Origin: Paracoccus sp. C2R09
GTDB lineage: Bacteria; Pseudomonadota; Alphaproteobacteria; Rhodobacterales; Rhodobacteraceae
Reading direction: 5' to 3'
DNA: 64,000 nucleotides
Assembly: GCF_018860625.1 (NCBI RefSeq)
Contig: NZ_JAHKQB010000024.1
Coordinates: forward strand, 62,001 to 126,000
In this document: positions 36,601 to 45,284 of the stretch, piece by piece
How positions within the stretch are numbered: the stretch's first letter is position 1
Layout: each line of letters opens with the position of its first letter
Position numbers and translations under genes: made by a program
Notes under the pieces: model-generated
What the model was told of the DNA's origin: nothing
Database searches by the model: none
What the model saw: only the letters and a program-made list of their open reading frames with translations

Positions 36601-37980
36601 TTGAAGCATAATCTCGGCATCAGCATCGCGACGGTGCTGACGGTCGCAGCCCTTATCGGGGCGGCCGCCATCGCACCCCAGACCTTCCAGTCCCTGCTCG
36701 AGACGGTCAAGGTATCGGTCATCGGCAATATGGGCTTCATCTTCACCTGGCCCGCATTCCTCGCATCGGTCGTCTTCGCCGTGGCGATGTTCACCCCGCT
36801 TGGCAAGCTGCGCTTCGGCGAAGGGCCGCCCGAATTCTCGACCCTCAGCTGGATCGGGATGCTGTTCGCGACCGGGATGGGGATCGGCCTGCTGACCTGG
36901 GGCGTCCTGGAGCCGAACTATCACGTCGATGCCGGGAACAGCCGCGATCAGGCGCTGCTCTATGCGTTCAACCATTGGGGCCTGCTGGCCTGGGCGGGAT
37001 ATCTGGCCGTGGGCGTCATCTTCGCCCATGCCATGCACAACATGGGCATCGGCAAGCCGGCCGAGACGCTGCTGGGGGGTGGCATGCTCAGCCGCATCAA
37101 CCTGGTCAGCCTGGTCGTATCCACCGTGATCGGGCTGTCGCTGACCTTCTCCTATGCCGCCGATCCGCTGCAGCAGGCCGTCGCGCGCTATACCGGCGTC
37201 GATCTGGACGCGGCAATCGTCATCCTGGTCCTGTCAACCTTCGCCATCGCCTCAAGCACGACCGGCATCAAGCGCGGCATCAAGTGGCTCAGCAACTACA
37301 ACACCCTGCTGGCGCTGATCCTGATGATGGGCGTCTTCGTGCTGTCGCAGCCGCTGGAAATCCTGGGCACCTTTGCGCGCCTGGTCCCCGAATATCTCGT
37401 GCGATACCCGGCAATGGCCACCGATATCGGCCTGGGCGATCCCGAACGCAAGGCGTGGCTGGCCGACTGGCTCTATGCCTTCGAGGCGGCATGGTATGGC
37501 TGGTTCGTCTTTACCGGCGTCTTCATCGCCCGGATCTCGAAGGGGCGGACGCTGCGCCAGATGGTCGTGGGCGTGATGCTGGTTCCCAGCCTGTTCTCGT
37601 GCCTATGGTTCACGGTCTTCGGCATCGCAGCCCTGTCCGCCGGGTCCGAGGACGTCTTCGCCCTGATGTCCACGCTGGACGGCAGCGGCGTCCTGTCGGT
37701 GATCCTGACGCTGAACATCCTGCTGTTCTTCGTCACCAGCGCGGATTCCGCGGGCCTAGTGTGCGAGATGCTGACCGTGCGCCGTTCACGCGCATTCTGG
37801 ATCCTGATGATGGCGGGGCTTGCGGTGGTGATCAACCGGATGGATGGCGACATCTTCAAGGTGATCCTGTCGCTCATCTCGGTCGCGGCGATCCCGGTGG
37901 CATTCGGGATCTTCGCCCTGACCGCGGGCTTCGTCCTGCTGGCCCGCCGGGGGCGAACCGGCACCCTTCGCGCGATCTGA
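36601..37980 (+). CDS. BCCT-family carnitine/betaine transporter
   Basis: 459 residues with about twelve membrane helices. The BCCT glycine stretch is GMGIGLLTWGVLEPNYH and the substrate-helix region is AWYGWFVFTGVFIARISKGRT, close to the family W-x-x-W-x-x-W region. The chain is shorter than most BCCT carriers (500 or more), with little C-terminal osmosensing tail, which fits a catabolic carrier such as a CaiT-like one rather than an osmotic uptake system. Last gene of the carnitine operon; a strong terminator follows 18 bases later. Carnitine as substrate is inferred from the operon. Confidence 0.87.
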   Translation: MKHNLGISIATVLTVAALIGAAAIAPQTFQSLLETVKVSVIGNMGFIFTWPAFLASVVFAVAMFTPLGKLRFGEGPPEFSTLSWIGMLFATGMGIGLLTWGVLEPNYHVDAGNSRDQALLYAFNHWGLLAWAGYLAVGVIFAHAMHNMGIGKPAETLLGGGMLSRINLVSLVVSTVIGLSLTFSYAADPLQQAVARYTGVDLDAAIVILVLSTFAIASSTTGIKRGIKWLSNYNTLLALILMMGVFVLSQPLEILGTFARLVPEYLVRYPAMATDIGLGDPERKAWLADWLYAFEAAWYGWFVFTGVFIARISKGRTLRQMVVGVMLVPSLFSCLWFTVFGIAALSAGSEDVFALMSTLDGSGVLSVILTLNILLFFVTSADSAGLVCEMLTVRRSRAFWILMMAGLAVVINRMDGDIFKVILSLISVAAIPVAFGIFALTAGFVLLARRGRTGTLRAI

Positions 37981-37997
37981 GCGCCGTCATGTCGACC

Positions 37998-38023
37998 AAA
38001 GGCCCCCGTCACGGGGGCCTTTT
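37998..38023 (+). terminator. Intrinsic terminator after the carnitine operon
   Basis: GGCCCCCGT-CACGGGGGCC type hairpin with tight loop, preceded by AAA and followed by TTTT. It lies 18 bases after the BCCT stop. One of three T-tailed terminators found in the window. Confidence 0.85.
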
Positions 38024-38084
38024 CATATGCAATCGACATCCGGGCAGCCTCCCGAGGCCCGAAACCCGTTGCAATGTGACTGAC

Positions 38085-38108
38085 ATGTCAGCGATAGATA
38101 CCTGACAT
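38085..38108. promoter_or_regulatory. Putative operator ATGTCA-N12-TGACAT (copy 2)
   Basis: Same arms and same 12-base spacer as the site at 32084-32107, 31 bases before the start of the semialdehyde-dehydrogenase-like gene. Here an extra overlapping TGACAT makes the left half a perfect TGACATGTCA palindrome. The likely binder is the GntR regulator encoded at 31288-32058. Confidence 0.6.
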
Positions 38109-38139
38109 TTCACAAATGATAACGCGAAAAGGGGGATGC

Positions 38140-39054
38140 ATGACCCGGAAACTGGCGGTGCTTGGCGCCCTGGGCCTTCTTGGACAGCATCTGATCGCGC
38201 GGCTGCTGCGCGATCCGCGCGTTCAGATCGTGGGCCTGCACGATCACCGCCATGCGGATGATCTGAACGGCACGCCGTGGTTCGCCGATCCCTCGGCCCG
38301 CGATTTCGTGGCTGCGCAGACGATCCTGCCGCCGGAGGCGCCGGCCACGGGCGATCTGATCCTGTCCTTTCTGCCGGACGACGGCGCGCAACGGATCGAG
38401 GCGACGCATCTGGGCCGTGGCGCCCGCGTGCTGTCCCATTGCGAATATGCACGTCATCAGGGCCTGCTGCTGGCGCCGGGCCTGCCGATGCCCGATACCC
38501 GCCAAAGGCAGCTTCTGGCCACGCCCAACTGCACGACCGCGATCTGCGCCCTTCCCTTGTCGCTGCTGCATCGCGCCTTCGGGATCGCCGCGCTGCATGT
38601 CACGACCCTGCAGGCCGTCAGCGGCACCGATCTGCCGGGAATGCCCGCGTTCATGGGCCACGACAATGTCACATCCTCGATCCCGGGCGAGGCGCGCGCC
38701 CTGGAATCCGAACTGTCGGTCCTGTTCGGGGACGCCTTCCCCGTCAGCTGCATGGCGACGCGCGTGCCTGTCTGGCGCGGGCATACGATGACGCTGATGA
38801 TGCACCTGAACGAGGATGCGGGAATGGATCAGCTGGCGCAGCTTCTGCGCAGTGCGCCGGGCATCCGTTTGTCGGATGGCAGGCAGGCGTTGCCGATCTG
38901 GCAGCCGGAAACCGCAGGACAGGATCTGCTCTGCGTGGTCGAGGCGCTGGATCGGTCGCCGGACGGCTGGGTCAGGATGACGCTGCGGGGCGACAATCTG
39001 GGGATGGCGACGGCCGGGCTGATGGCCGAACTTGCGCGGATGCTGCCCGCCTGA
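38140..39054 (+). CDS. Aspartate-semialdehyde-dehydrogenase-like NAD(P)-dependent enzyme
   Basis: 304 residues from the ATG at 38140, preceded by GGGGGA. The nucleotide motif is VLGALGLLGQHL; the catalytic Cys is in ATPNCTTAICALPL (about C131), aligned with the NPNC motif of ASD. The second half has AVSGTDLPGMPA and a His in the RVPVWRGHTMTL segment, again ASD-like. It is shorter and more divergent than housekeeping Asd and is alone behind a special operator, so it probably acts on another acyl-phosphate or semialdehyde in a catabolic route under the neighbouring GntR regulator. Confidence 0.72.
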   Translation: MTRKLAVLGALGLLGQHLIARLLRDPRVQIVGLHDHRHADDLNGTPWFADPSARDFVAAQTILPPEAPATGDLILSFLPDDGAQRIEATHLGRGARVLSHCEYARHQGLLLAPGLPMPDTRQRQLLATPNCTTAICALPLSLLHRAFGIAALHVTTLQAVSGTDLPGMPAFMGHDNVTSSIPGEARALESELSVLFGDAFPVSCMATRVPVWRGHTMTLMMHLNEDAGMDQLAQLLRSAPGIRLSDGRQALPIWQPETAGQDLLCVVEALDRSPDGWVRMTLRGDNLGMATAGLMAELARMLPA

Positions 39055-39068
39055 TGACGGGCGAAGCC

Positions 39069-39093
39069 GGGGCGACGTTGCCGCCGCCCCGAA
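39069..39093. terminator. Hairpin between convergent genes
   Basis: CGGGGCG pairs with CGCCCCG about ten bases later, in the 43-base spacer between the rightward semialdehyde-dehydrogenase-like gene and the leftward dehydrogenase. No T-run, so function as a two-way terminator is uncertain. Confidence 0.35.
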
Positions 39094-39097
39094 CCCC

Positions 39098-39979
39098 TCA
39101 GCGTTCGAGCTTCAGGAAATAGTCGAAGATTTCCGGCACGTTGCCGTTGCCCATGCCCGCATCGACCGCAGCCTGCAGGTTGCCCGACGTGCCCTCGGCG
39201 ATGGGCGCGCGGGTGCCCAGATCCTCGGCCATCTTCAGGAAATAGCCCAGGTCCTTGTTCGCGTTGTTGATCGAGAAGCCCAGATCGCTGACGCCGTCCA
39301 CGGCATAGTTCTTGCAAAAGCCCATGAAGGGCGAATTGGACGGACCGCTGGACATGATCTCGTACAGCTGCGCGCGATCGACGCCCGCACGTTCGGCCAC
39401 GGCGAAGGCCTGGCTCATGGCGCAGACGGTCGTCATGCCCATGAAGTTGTTGATTAGCTTGGTCGTGTGACCCGCCCCGAGCGCGCCCAGATAGTAGACG
39501 TTCTCGCCCTGCTCCTCGAGGACCGGGCGCACCTTTTCGAAGGTCTCCTTGTCGCCTGCGGCCATGATGTTCAGAAGGCCGTCCTTGGCATGGGCAGGCG
39601 TCCGCCCCAGGGGCGCGTCGATCATGCCTGCGCCCTTGGCCGCCAGGTCCGCGCCGATCTTGCGGGTGGATTCCGGGATCGAGGTGCCGAAATCGACCAG
39701 CACGGCGCCTTCGCGGATGCCTGATAGGATGCCGTCATCGGCATAGACGATCTTCTCGACCACCTCGGAGGTGGTCAGGCACAGCATCACGATATCGGCG
39801 GCCGCCGCCAGGTCGCGCGGGGTGGATGCCTGGGTGGCATTGCCGCGCGCAAGAACCGCGTCCACCGCGTCCTGGTTGAGGTCCATGACGACCAGTTCGA
39901 AGCCCTTCTTCTGAAGGTTCTCGACCATGTTGCTGCCCATGAGGCCGAGGCCGATGAAGCCGATGACGGGTTTGGCCAT
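39098..39979 (-). CDS. Beta-hydroxyacid dehydrogenase family protein, candidate DEH reductase
   Basis: 293 residues from the ATG at 39979 with GGAG before it. Motifs: GFIGLGLMGSNM (cofactor), DAPLGRTPAHAKDG (substrate loop) and GAGHTTKLINNFM with the catalytic Lys. The family includes 3-hydroxyisobutyrate and tartronate-semialdehyde reductases. As last gene of an oligo-alginate operon it is the best candidate to reduce DEH (4-deoxy-L-erythro-5-hexoseulose uronate) to KDG. In Agrobacterium and Sphingomonas that step is done by SDR enzymes, while a vibrio reductase of this larger family has been reported to my knowledge; so the role is plausible but not certain. Confidence 0.8.
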   Translation of the reverse strand: MAKPVIGFIGLGLMGSNMVENLQKKGFELVVMDLNQDAVDAVLARGNATQASTPRDLAAAADIVMLCLTTSEVVEKIVYADDGILSGIREGAVLVDFGTSIPESTRKIGADLAAKGAGMIDAPLGRTPAHAKDGLLNIMAAGDKETFEKVRPVLEEQGENVYYLGALGAGHTTKLINNFMGMTTVCAMSQAFAVAERAGVDRAQLYEIMSSGPSNSPFMGFCKNYAVDGVSDLGFSINNANKDLGYFLKMAEDLGTRAPIAEGTSGNLQAAVDAGMGNGNVPEIFDYFLKLER

Positions 39980-40015
39980 TGCGAATTCTCCCAGTTGTAT
40001 TGGCATTCTTGAGGA

Positions 40016-40345
40016 TCAGAGGAAGTCTTCACGATGCGGCGTGAAGATATCCAGAAGCGTTCCCGCCTCGAGGCAGGTCGCGCCATGCACGATGTCGGGC
40101 TGCTTGTAGAGCGAGTCCCCCGCCGAAACGACATAGGTCTCGTCGCCGACGGTGAATTCGAACTTGCCCGAGATCACGTAGGTGATCTGCTCGTGCGGGT
40201 GATGGTGCAGGGCCGCGACGGTGCCCTTTTCGAAATGCACTTCGACGCACATCACGTTCTTGTCGTAGGCGGCGACCTTGCGGGTCAGCCCGCCCCCGGC
40301 GTCGAACAGCTTGTTCTCGCTGGCGGGGAAATAGTTCTTGGTCAT
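40016..40345 (-). CDS. kdgF: KdgF-like cupin, unsaturated uronate linearisation
   Basis: 109 residues, a single cupin barrel. Metal ligands are in HHHPHEQITYVISG (two or three His and Glu) and DIVHGATCLEAG (His). Length and motif spacing agree with KdgF, which speeds conversion of 4,5-unsaturated monouronates from pectin or alginate lyases to the linear keto form. It lies between the PL15 lyase and the putative DEH reductase, exactly where this step is needed. Small cupins can have other roles, but context is strong. Confidence 0.82.
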   Translation of the reverse strand: MTKNYFPASENKLFDAGGGLTRKVAAYDKNVMCVEVHFEKGTVAALHHHPHEQITYVISGKFEFTVGDETYVVSAGDSLYKQPDIVHGATCLEAGTLLDIFTPHREDFL

Positions 40346-40402
40346 CTTGCGTCTCCGAAAATTGCGGGGAACGGGCCGGTGCCGGTCCTTGGGTGCGGGC
40401 CC

Positions 40403-42724
40403 TCAGGTACGGGCCAGCTTCTTCATCACCACGCGGAACGTGTTTTCGTCGGGATCGGTGAAATAGAGGTCCGCGTCATAGCCCTGATCGTCCAGGAAAT
40501 GGAAGATCCGCTTGGGGTCCTTCAGGCTGTAGGGCACCAGCAGGGTCGCGATCCGGTGGCGGGTGGATTCGGGGTATTGCGCGTGCAGGCAGGTGCTGAC
40601 GGGCAGGCCCTCGATCTCGGCCGGATCGACATCGGGGAAACCGGTTTCCTGGCTCAGGACGGGCTTGCCCGCCTCGGACCAGATCACCTGACCATAGAAG
40701 CCCGCGCGTTCGCCGGTATAGCGGAAAGAACTGGCCCCCAGATCGTATTCCCCATTCGCATGCAGCAGCCAGTCGATCGAGACCGGCGTTTCGGCATCCA
40801 CGCTGTCGACGATCACGAAATAGCTGTTCTGCACGAAATAGACCTCGCGCTCGGCCAGCGTCACTTCGGGAGACAGCGAACGATAGGCCTCGGTCGCATC
40901 ACCCTTGATATAGACGTGGTCGCCGCGATCCTCGGCCGTGACGATCCGACCGGTCGCGGCCATCGCGCGGGTCTTGTCCTTTTCGGCGTACTGGCCCTTG
41001 CCGTTGATCAGGATGGCATTCTTGGACCGGGTCTGGCGGCGCCAGTTGCGGTGCATGGTCGAATTGAAGGCGACATAGTATCCCGACTGGATCGCCAGAT
41101 CCTCGCCATAGGCGGCCATGCAGAAGGCGTTCTGATCGCCATGGCTGTGGCTGACGGACCCAAAGCGGCTGGACTTGAACACGAACTGGATATGGTTGTC
41201 GGGATCGTCCATCGCGTGCTGGATGCCGACCCAACCGATGCCCCTGAACCAGCGCATCCCGCCTTCGGGCGCGGTCGGCTCGACGAAGGGGAAATCGGTC
41301 CGGAAGGTCAGCTCGTCGAAATTCGTGTCCCACCAGCCCCAGTTGTAGAACGCCCCTTCGGTGCCGGGGTTCAGGCGCAGGTTCTCGTCGCAATACCACT
41401 GGTATGCGCCGTTACCCGTGACGCCCGCGAACTGGCGCATGTTCAGCCCGGTCTTGATGCAGGGCAGATCGCCCTGGGTGCTGTCGTCGCCGAAGGTTGC
41501 ACGCCGCGTGTTCGGGGCCTTGCAGAACAGCGGGAAGTCGCCCGTGTTCTGGAAGAAGGGCCGCCCGTACAGATCGATCCCCGCAAAGGATTTCAGGCGG
41601 TTCGCGGCCTCGATCAGATAGGCCATGCCCATCATCCAGTAATTCGTGCCCTCGGCCCATCCGCCGTCGCTGTCGCCCCAGGGGCTGTAGACGGTGAACA
41701 GGAACTCGACGCAGTAATCCAGCCAGTCGCGGGCCTCGTCGGCCTCGTCGTCGCCCAGAAGCGCGATGCAGGCCGGGATCAGCGTCAGCGAGACCGAACG
41801 AACCGCATGGCTGTCATAGGGGAAGAGGTGGATCTTGGCATTGACCATCGCGTGTTCCGCGATGTCGCGGGTGCGTTCCAGAAGCGCCGCGCGCACGGTC
41901 GCGCGCTGATCCTCGTCCAGCTGATCGTGCAGCCAGTCGTAACCCCAGGCCAGCGCGTTGGTGACACGATAGGCCCATTCGTCGGTATAGGCGCGCGAGG
42001 TCACGCCCATCGGATCCCAGCTGGCGATTTCCAGCAGCCATTCCTTGGCGCGCGCCAGCATCTGCGCATCGTCGGTGACCTTGCCGCCGATCGCCAGGTG
42101 GCGGACGGCATAGATCGCCTCCTGCAGCTCGATATAGGTCTTGCGCCAGACGGGCGCGGTCCGCTTGTGGTCGGGATAGCCCGCAGGCTCGGACATGACA
42201 TCCCGGTCCATCCAAGGAAGGACGGATTTCTCGTAGAAGTTCGACCAGGTGCAATGCTGCGGATCGGCGGCCACGTCCTTCTTGAACTGCGCCAGCCTTT
42301 CGGGGTTCAGCCACAGCCGGGGATGGGCCTTTTCGGCATCCGCGAAACGGGCCTTGCGACCGATCAGCGGGGTCTGCGGCAGATCGGGTGTGATCTCGAA
42401 GCTGCGCGTGCGGCTCCAGCCGGTGACGGGTGCGCCGGTGGCCGGATCGCAGACCGCATAGGACCAGTGGTAACGTCCCGGCGCCAGCGTGCTGTCGGGG
42501 GTGAAGAAGTTCACCGGGATGCCCTTGTGGGTGACCGTGTCGCCGGCAGGGAAATCCGCGCTGCCCGAAATGCGCAGGACGTATTGCGCCTCGTCCTCGA
42601 TCACCGGCAGCCAGGTGAAACGCGGCGGGTTTTCAGTGACATCGCCGGCGCCGTCGGGCGCGTATTGGATGGTCAGGCGCCCCGCCTTGGGTTCATCGAG
42701 CAGGGGAAGTGACTTGCCGGACAT
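40403..42724 (-). CDS. PL15 exo-type oligoalginate lyase (Atu3025-like)
   Basis: 773 residues, nearly the same length as Agrobacterium Atu3025. An N-terminal beta domain (ENPPRFTWLP, with RISGSADFP) is followed by an alpha/alpha toroid (PRLWLNPERLAQF to about 400) and a C-terminal heparinase II/III-type beta-sandwich (SRFGSVSHSHGDQNAFCMAA with metal-site His). His306 in FPYDSHAVRS and Tyr362 in AEGTNYWMM lie at about the places of the His/Tyr catalytic pair known for Atu3025. No signal peptide, so it works in the cytoplasm on imported oligo-alginate and releases unsaturated monouronate. Directly downstream of the alginate-type ABC importer. Confidence 0.87.
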   Translation of the reverse strand: MSGKSLPLLDEPKAGRLTIQYAPDGAGDVTENPPRFTWLPVIEDEAQYVLRISGSADFPAGDTVTHKGIPVNFFTPDSTLAPGRYHWSYAVCDPATGAPVTGWSRTRSFEITPDLPQTPLIGRKARFADAEKAHPRLWLNPERLAQFKKDVAADPQHCTWSNFYEKSVLPWMDRDVMSEPAGYPDHKRTAPVWRKTYIELQEAIYAVRHLAIGGKVTDDAQMLARAKEWLLEIASWDPMGVTSRAYTDEWAYRVTNALAWGYDWLHDQLDEDQRATVRAALLERTRDIAEHAMVNAKIHLFPYDSHAVRSVSLTLIPACIALLGDDEADEARDWLDYCVEFLFTVYSPWGDSDGGWAEGTNYWMMGMAYLIEAANRLKSFAGIDLYGRPFFQNTGDFPLFCKAPNTRRATFGDDSTQGDLPCIKTGLNMRQFAGVTGNGAYQWYCDENLRLNPGTEGAFYNWGWWDTNFDELTFRTDFPFVEPTAPEGGMRWFRGIGWVGIQHAMDDPDNHIQFVFKSSRFGSVSHSHGDQNAFCMAAYGEDLAIQSGYYVAFNSTMHRNWRRQTRSKNAILINGKGQYAEKDKTRAMAATGRIVTAEDRGDHVYIKGDATEAYRSLSPEVTLAEREVYFVQNSYFVIVDSVDAETPVSIDWLLHANGEYDLGASSFRYTGERAGFYGQVIWSEAGKPVLSQETGFPDVDPAEIEGLPVSTCLHAQYPESTRHRIATLLVPYSLKDPKRIFHFLDDQGYDADLYFTDPDENTFRVVMKKLART

Positions 42725-42797
42725 CGGATATCTTTCTTCTTGGTCGGTTCGGTGATCCGCGCGACCCCGGACGGGCCGCGCGAACGGGGATCGCTGA

Positions 42798-44363
42798 TCA
42801 GTCGTACTGACGCTGATAGGCAGAGTTCATGACCTCGATCACGTCCTGGTAGCCCATCCTGTCCAGGGTGCTGACATAGCTGTCCCATTCGGCCTCGACA
42901 TCGCCCGAGCCCAGGATCCATGCCTGCTGGCGTTCCAGCATGTAGGTCCGGATCGAGGGCCAGTACTTGTCGTAGACGGCCTGCTCCTCGGGGTTGAAGG
43001 ACACGCCCAGGAACTGGTCGATCAGCAGGTCGTTCGCCTCGTAGAGCTTGATCCCCTCGCGGGCATCCTCCGAGGTCCACTGCCATTCGTAGCGGTAATC
43101 CATCCAGTAGCCGCGATAGATCTGCGCGCCTTCCAGATACATCTGGCTGTTGACCGGGGTGTCGCTGTTCAGCACCTCGTCGGTGAAGACGGGTTCGCCG
43201 TCGACCATGTTCCAGGTCTTGCCCTCGACCCCGAAGTTCGAAAGGTTGCGGCCTTCTTCGGTGAACCAGAAGTCGAAATACTTCACCGTCTCGACCGGGT
43301 GCTCGTTCATGTAGCTGATCGCCCAGCCGTCGGGCTTGACGGGGATGCGACGATGCTCCTCGATCCGCTTGCCCGACACGGATGCGGGCGGCAGGAACGG
43401 GATGAAGTTGAAGCCCTCGATCCGGTCCTGCAGCGGGATGTTGTATCCCGAGGTCGAGGCGAACCAGTCATGGGTCATCCCGCCCAGATCCTCGGACAGC
43501 AGATAATCGCGCGAGGACGAACCGCGAGTGAAGATCTCGGGGTCGATCAGCCCTTCGGAATACCACTGGGCGATGTTCTTGATGCCCGTGCGGTATTCCT
43601 CCTGGGCATAGGGATGCACGACGCGGCCCTCGTCGTTCACGAAGAAGTCGTGATAGGTGTCAGACCCCGAGGAACGCCCGTCCCACAGCGTCAGAAGGCG
43701 GCCGATCTCTTCCCACTGGCGGGCGAAGAAGGGGATCTCGTCCTTGCGGCCGTTGCCGTTCGGGTCGTCGTTGCGGAAGGCGGTCAGGACGGCGTGCAGC
43801 TCGTCCACGTTCTGCGGCTGCTCCAGACCCAGCTTGTCCAGCCAGTCCTGGCGGATGTACCAGGCGCGCCCGAATTCACCGTCCGGCAGATAGGGGATAT
43901 AATAGTAATTCCCGTCGGCGGCAGAGATGGATTCCAGCAGCTCGGGGTGATCGTCCCAGAACTTCTGGATATGGGGCGCATGTTCGGCGACCAGCTCGTT
44001 CAGAGGCACGAAGGCGCCTTCGGGGCCGTATTGGTTCACCGGCTGCTGGATCAGGTTGCCGCCCACGATGTCGGGCAGGTTGCCCTGGGCGATCAGCAGG
44101 TTCATGGCCTCGGCCGCGTCGGTGGTGTTGCGGCCGGCGGTGGCATCCTTCAGATGGATGCCGGTCATCTCGCGGGCGGCTTCCTCGACCGGATAGATCT
44201 CGCTCGGCGAGCCGCCGACGCCATAGCCCTGGGCGCGGGGCCAGTGCATGTGGATGGTCAGCTCCAGCGGTTCGTCGACGATGCGCAGGTGATCGTCGGC
44301 GAAGGCCGGTGCGGTCATGGCCGTGGTCGCAAGCAGGGCCAGTGCGGGCTTCAATGTTCTCAT
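42798..44363 (-). CDS. Alginate/oligoalginate-binding protein, AlgQ-like
   Basis: 521 residues from the ATG at 44363, which has GGAGGA close upstream and begins a Sec signal peptide (LALLATTAMTAPAFA). An upstream in-frame ATG at 44393 overlaps the permease stop but would precede the signal. The segment NDDPNGNGRKDEIP is the calcium-binding loop of AlgQ1/AlgQ2 of Sphingomonas A1. Other matches are PEGAFVPLNELVAEHAP and GYWMDYRYEW in the second lobe. It would bind oligo-alginate in the periplasm and pass it to the AlgM1/M2 pair. Confidence 0.86.
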   Translation of the reverse strand: MRTLKPALALLATTAMTAPAFADDHLRIVDEPLELTIHMHWPRAQGYGVGGSPSEIYPVEEAAREMTGIHLKDATAGRNTTDAAEAMNLLIAQGNLPDIVGGNLIQQPVNQYGPEGAFVPLNELVAEHAPHIQKFWDDHPELLESISAADGNYYYIPYLPDGEFGRAWYIRQDWLDKLGLEQPQNVDELHAVLTAFRNDDPNGNGRKDEIPFFARQWEEIGRLLTLWDGRSSGSDTYHDFFVNDEGRVVHPYAQEEYRTGIKNIAQWYSEGLIDPEIFTRGSSSRDYLLSEDLGGMTHDWFASTSGYNIPLQDRIEGFNFIPFLPPASVSGKRIEEHRRIPVKPDGWAISYMNEHPVETVKYFDFWFTEEGRNLSNFGVEGKTWNMVDGEPVFTDEVLNSDTPVNSQMYLEGAQIYRGYWMDYRYEWQWTSEDAREGIKLYEANDLLIDQFLGVSFNPEEQAVYDKYWPSIRTYMLERQQAWILGSGDVEAEWDSYVSTLDRMGYQDVIEVMNSAYQRQYD

Positions 44364-44389
44364 GGTCTCCTCCCGTTTGAAGTTGTGGG

Positions 44390-45271
44390 TCATTCCTTCA
44401 CGCCTCCCAGCAGAATGCCCTTGTTGAAATACTTCTGCATGAACGGATAGATCAGCAGCACCGGGATGATCGAGCAGACGATGATCGCCGCGCTGACCGT
44501 CTCGAAGGAATAGGCCGAGGTCAGCAGCGTGGATGCGAATTCCTCGTCATCCGACAGCTCCGCGATGACCTGGCGCAGATAGACCTGCAGCGGGATCTTG
44601 TCCTCGCTCTGCAGCAGGACCATCGCCCAGAAAAAGCCGTTCCAGCGCGACACGATGCAGAACAGCGCGACCGTGGCGATGGCGGGCTTGGACAGCGGCA
44701 TGTAGACCTTCCACAGCACCTGGAACTCGTTCGCGCCGTCCATGCGCGCGGCTTCCTCGAAGCTCTGCGGGATGCCCTCGAAGAAGTTGCGCATCAGGAT
44801 GATGTTGAAGCCGTTCACCGCGAAGCCGATGATGATCCCGAAATAGCTGTCCAGCAGACCAAGGTCGCGCATGTTCAGGAAGAAGGGGATCAGGCCTGCG
44901 TTGAACCACATGGTGAAGGCCACCATCAGGTTCCAGAACCGCCGACCATAGAGCTGCGGGCGCGACAGCGCGTAGGCGCCGGGGATGATGAACGCCAGGC
45001 TCATCAGCGTGCCGAAGATCGTGTAGATGAAGGTGTTCTTGTAGGAACTCCAGAACAGGGGTTCCGACAGGACGCGCTTGTAGGCCTCCAGCGTGAAGCC
45101 CACCGGCGTCAGGATCACGTTGCCCGCGCGGGCCTCGAAGCCGGTGCTGAAGGACAGCGACGCCATGTAGATGAACGGATACAGCGTGGACAGCGCGAAG
45201 ACGCCCAGCAGGACCATGTTCATGATCACGAACAGGCGGTCGCCGCGGGAATAGAGGTTCATGTTCTTCAT
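44390..45271 (-). CDS. Sugar ABC transporter permease, AlgM2-like
   Basis: 293 residues, six membrane helices. The EAA loop is EAARMDGANEFQVLWKVYMPLSKPA, with the preceding NGFNIILMRNFFEGIP typical of MalG/AlgM2 partners. An N-terminal helix begins after YSRGDRLFVIMNM. Located between AlgM1-like and AlgQ-like genes. Pairs with the AlgM1-type permease for oligo-alginate uptake. Confidence 0.88.
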   Translation of the reverse strand: MKNMNLYSRGDRLFVIMNMVLLGVFALSTLYPFIYMASLSFSTGFEARAGNVILTPVGFTLEAYKRVLSEPLFWSSYKNTFIYTIFGTLMSLAFIIPGAYALSRPQLYGRRFWNLMVAFTMWFNAGLIPFFLNMRDLGLLDSYFGIIIGFAVNGFNIILMRNFFEGIPQSFEEAARMDGANEFQVLWKVYMPLSKPAIATVALFCIVSRWNGFFWAMVLLQSEDKIPLQVYLRQVIAELSDDEEFASTLLTSAYSFETVSAAIIVCSIIPVLLIYPFMQKYFNKGILLGGVKE

Positions 45272-45284
45272 GATCTTCTCCTTC

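Noticed and set aside
40034-42712. An 892-residue plus-strand frame opposite the PL15 lyase and KdgF genes
   Set aside because: Antisense to well-recognised enzymes; no family features.
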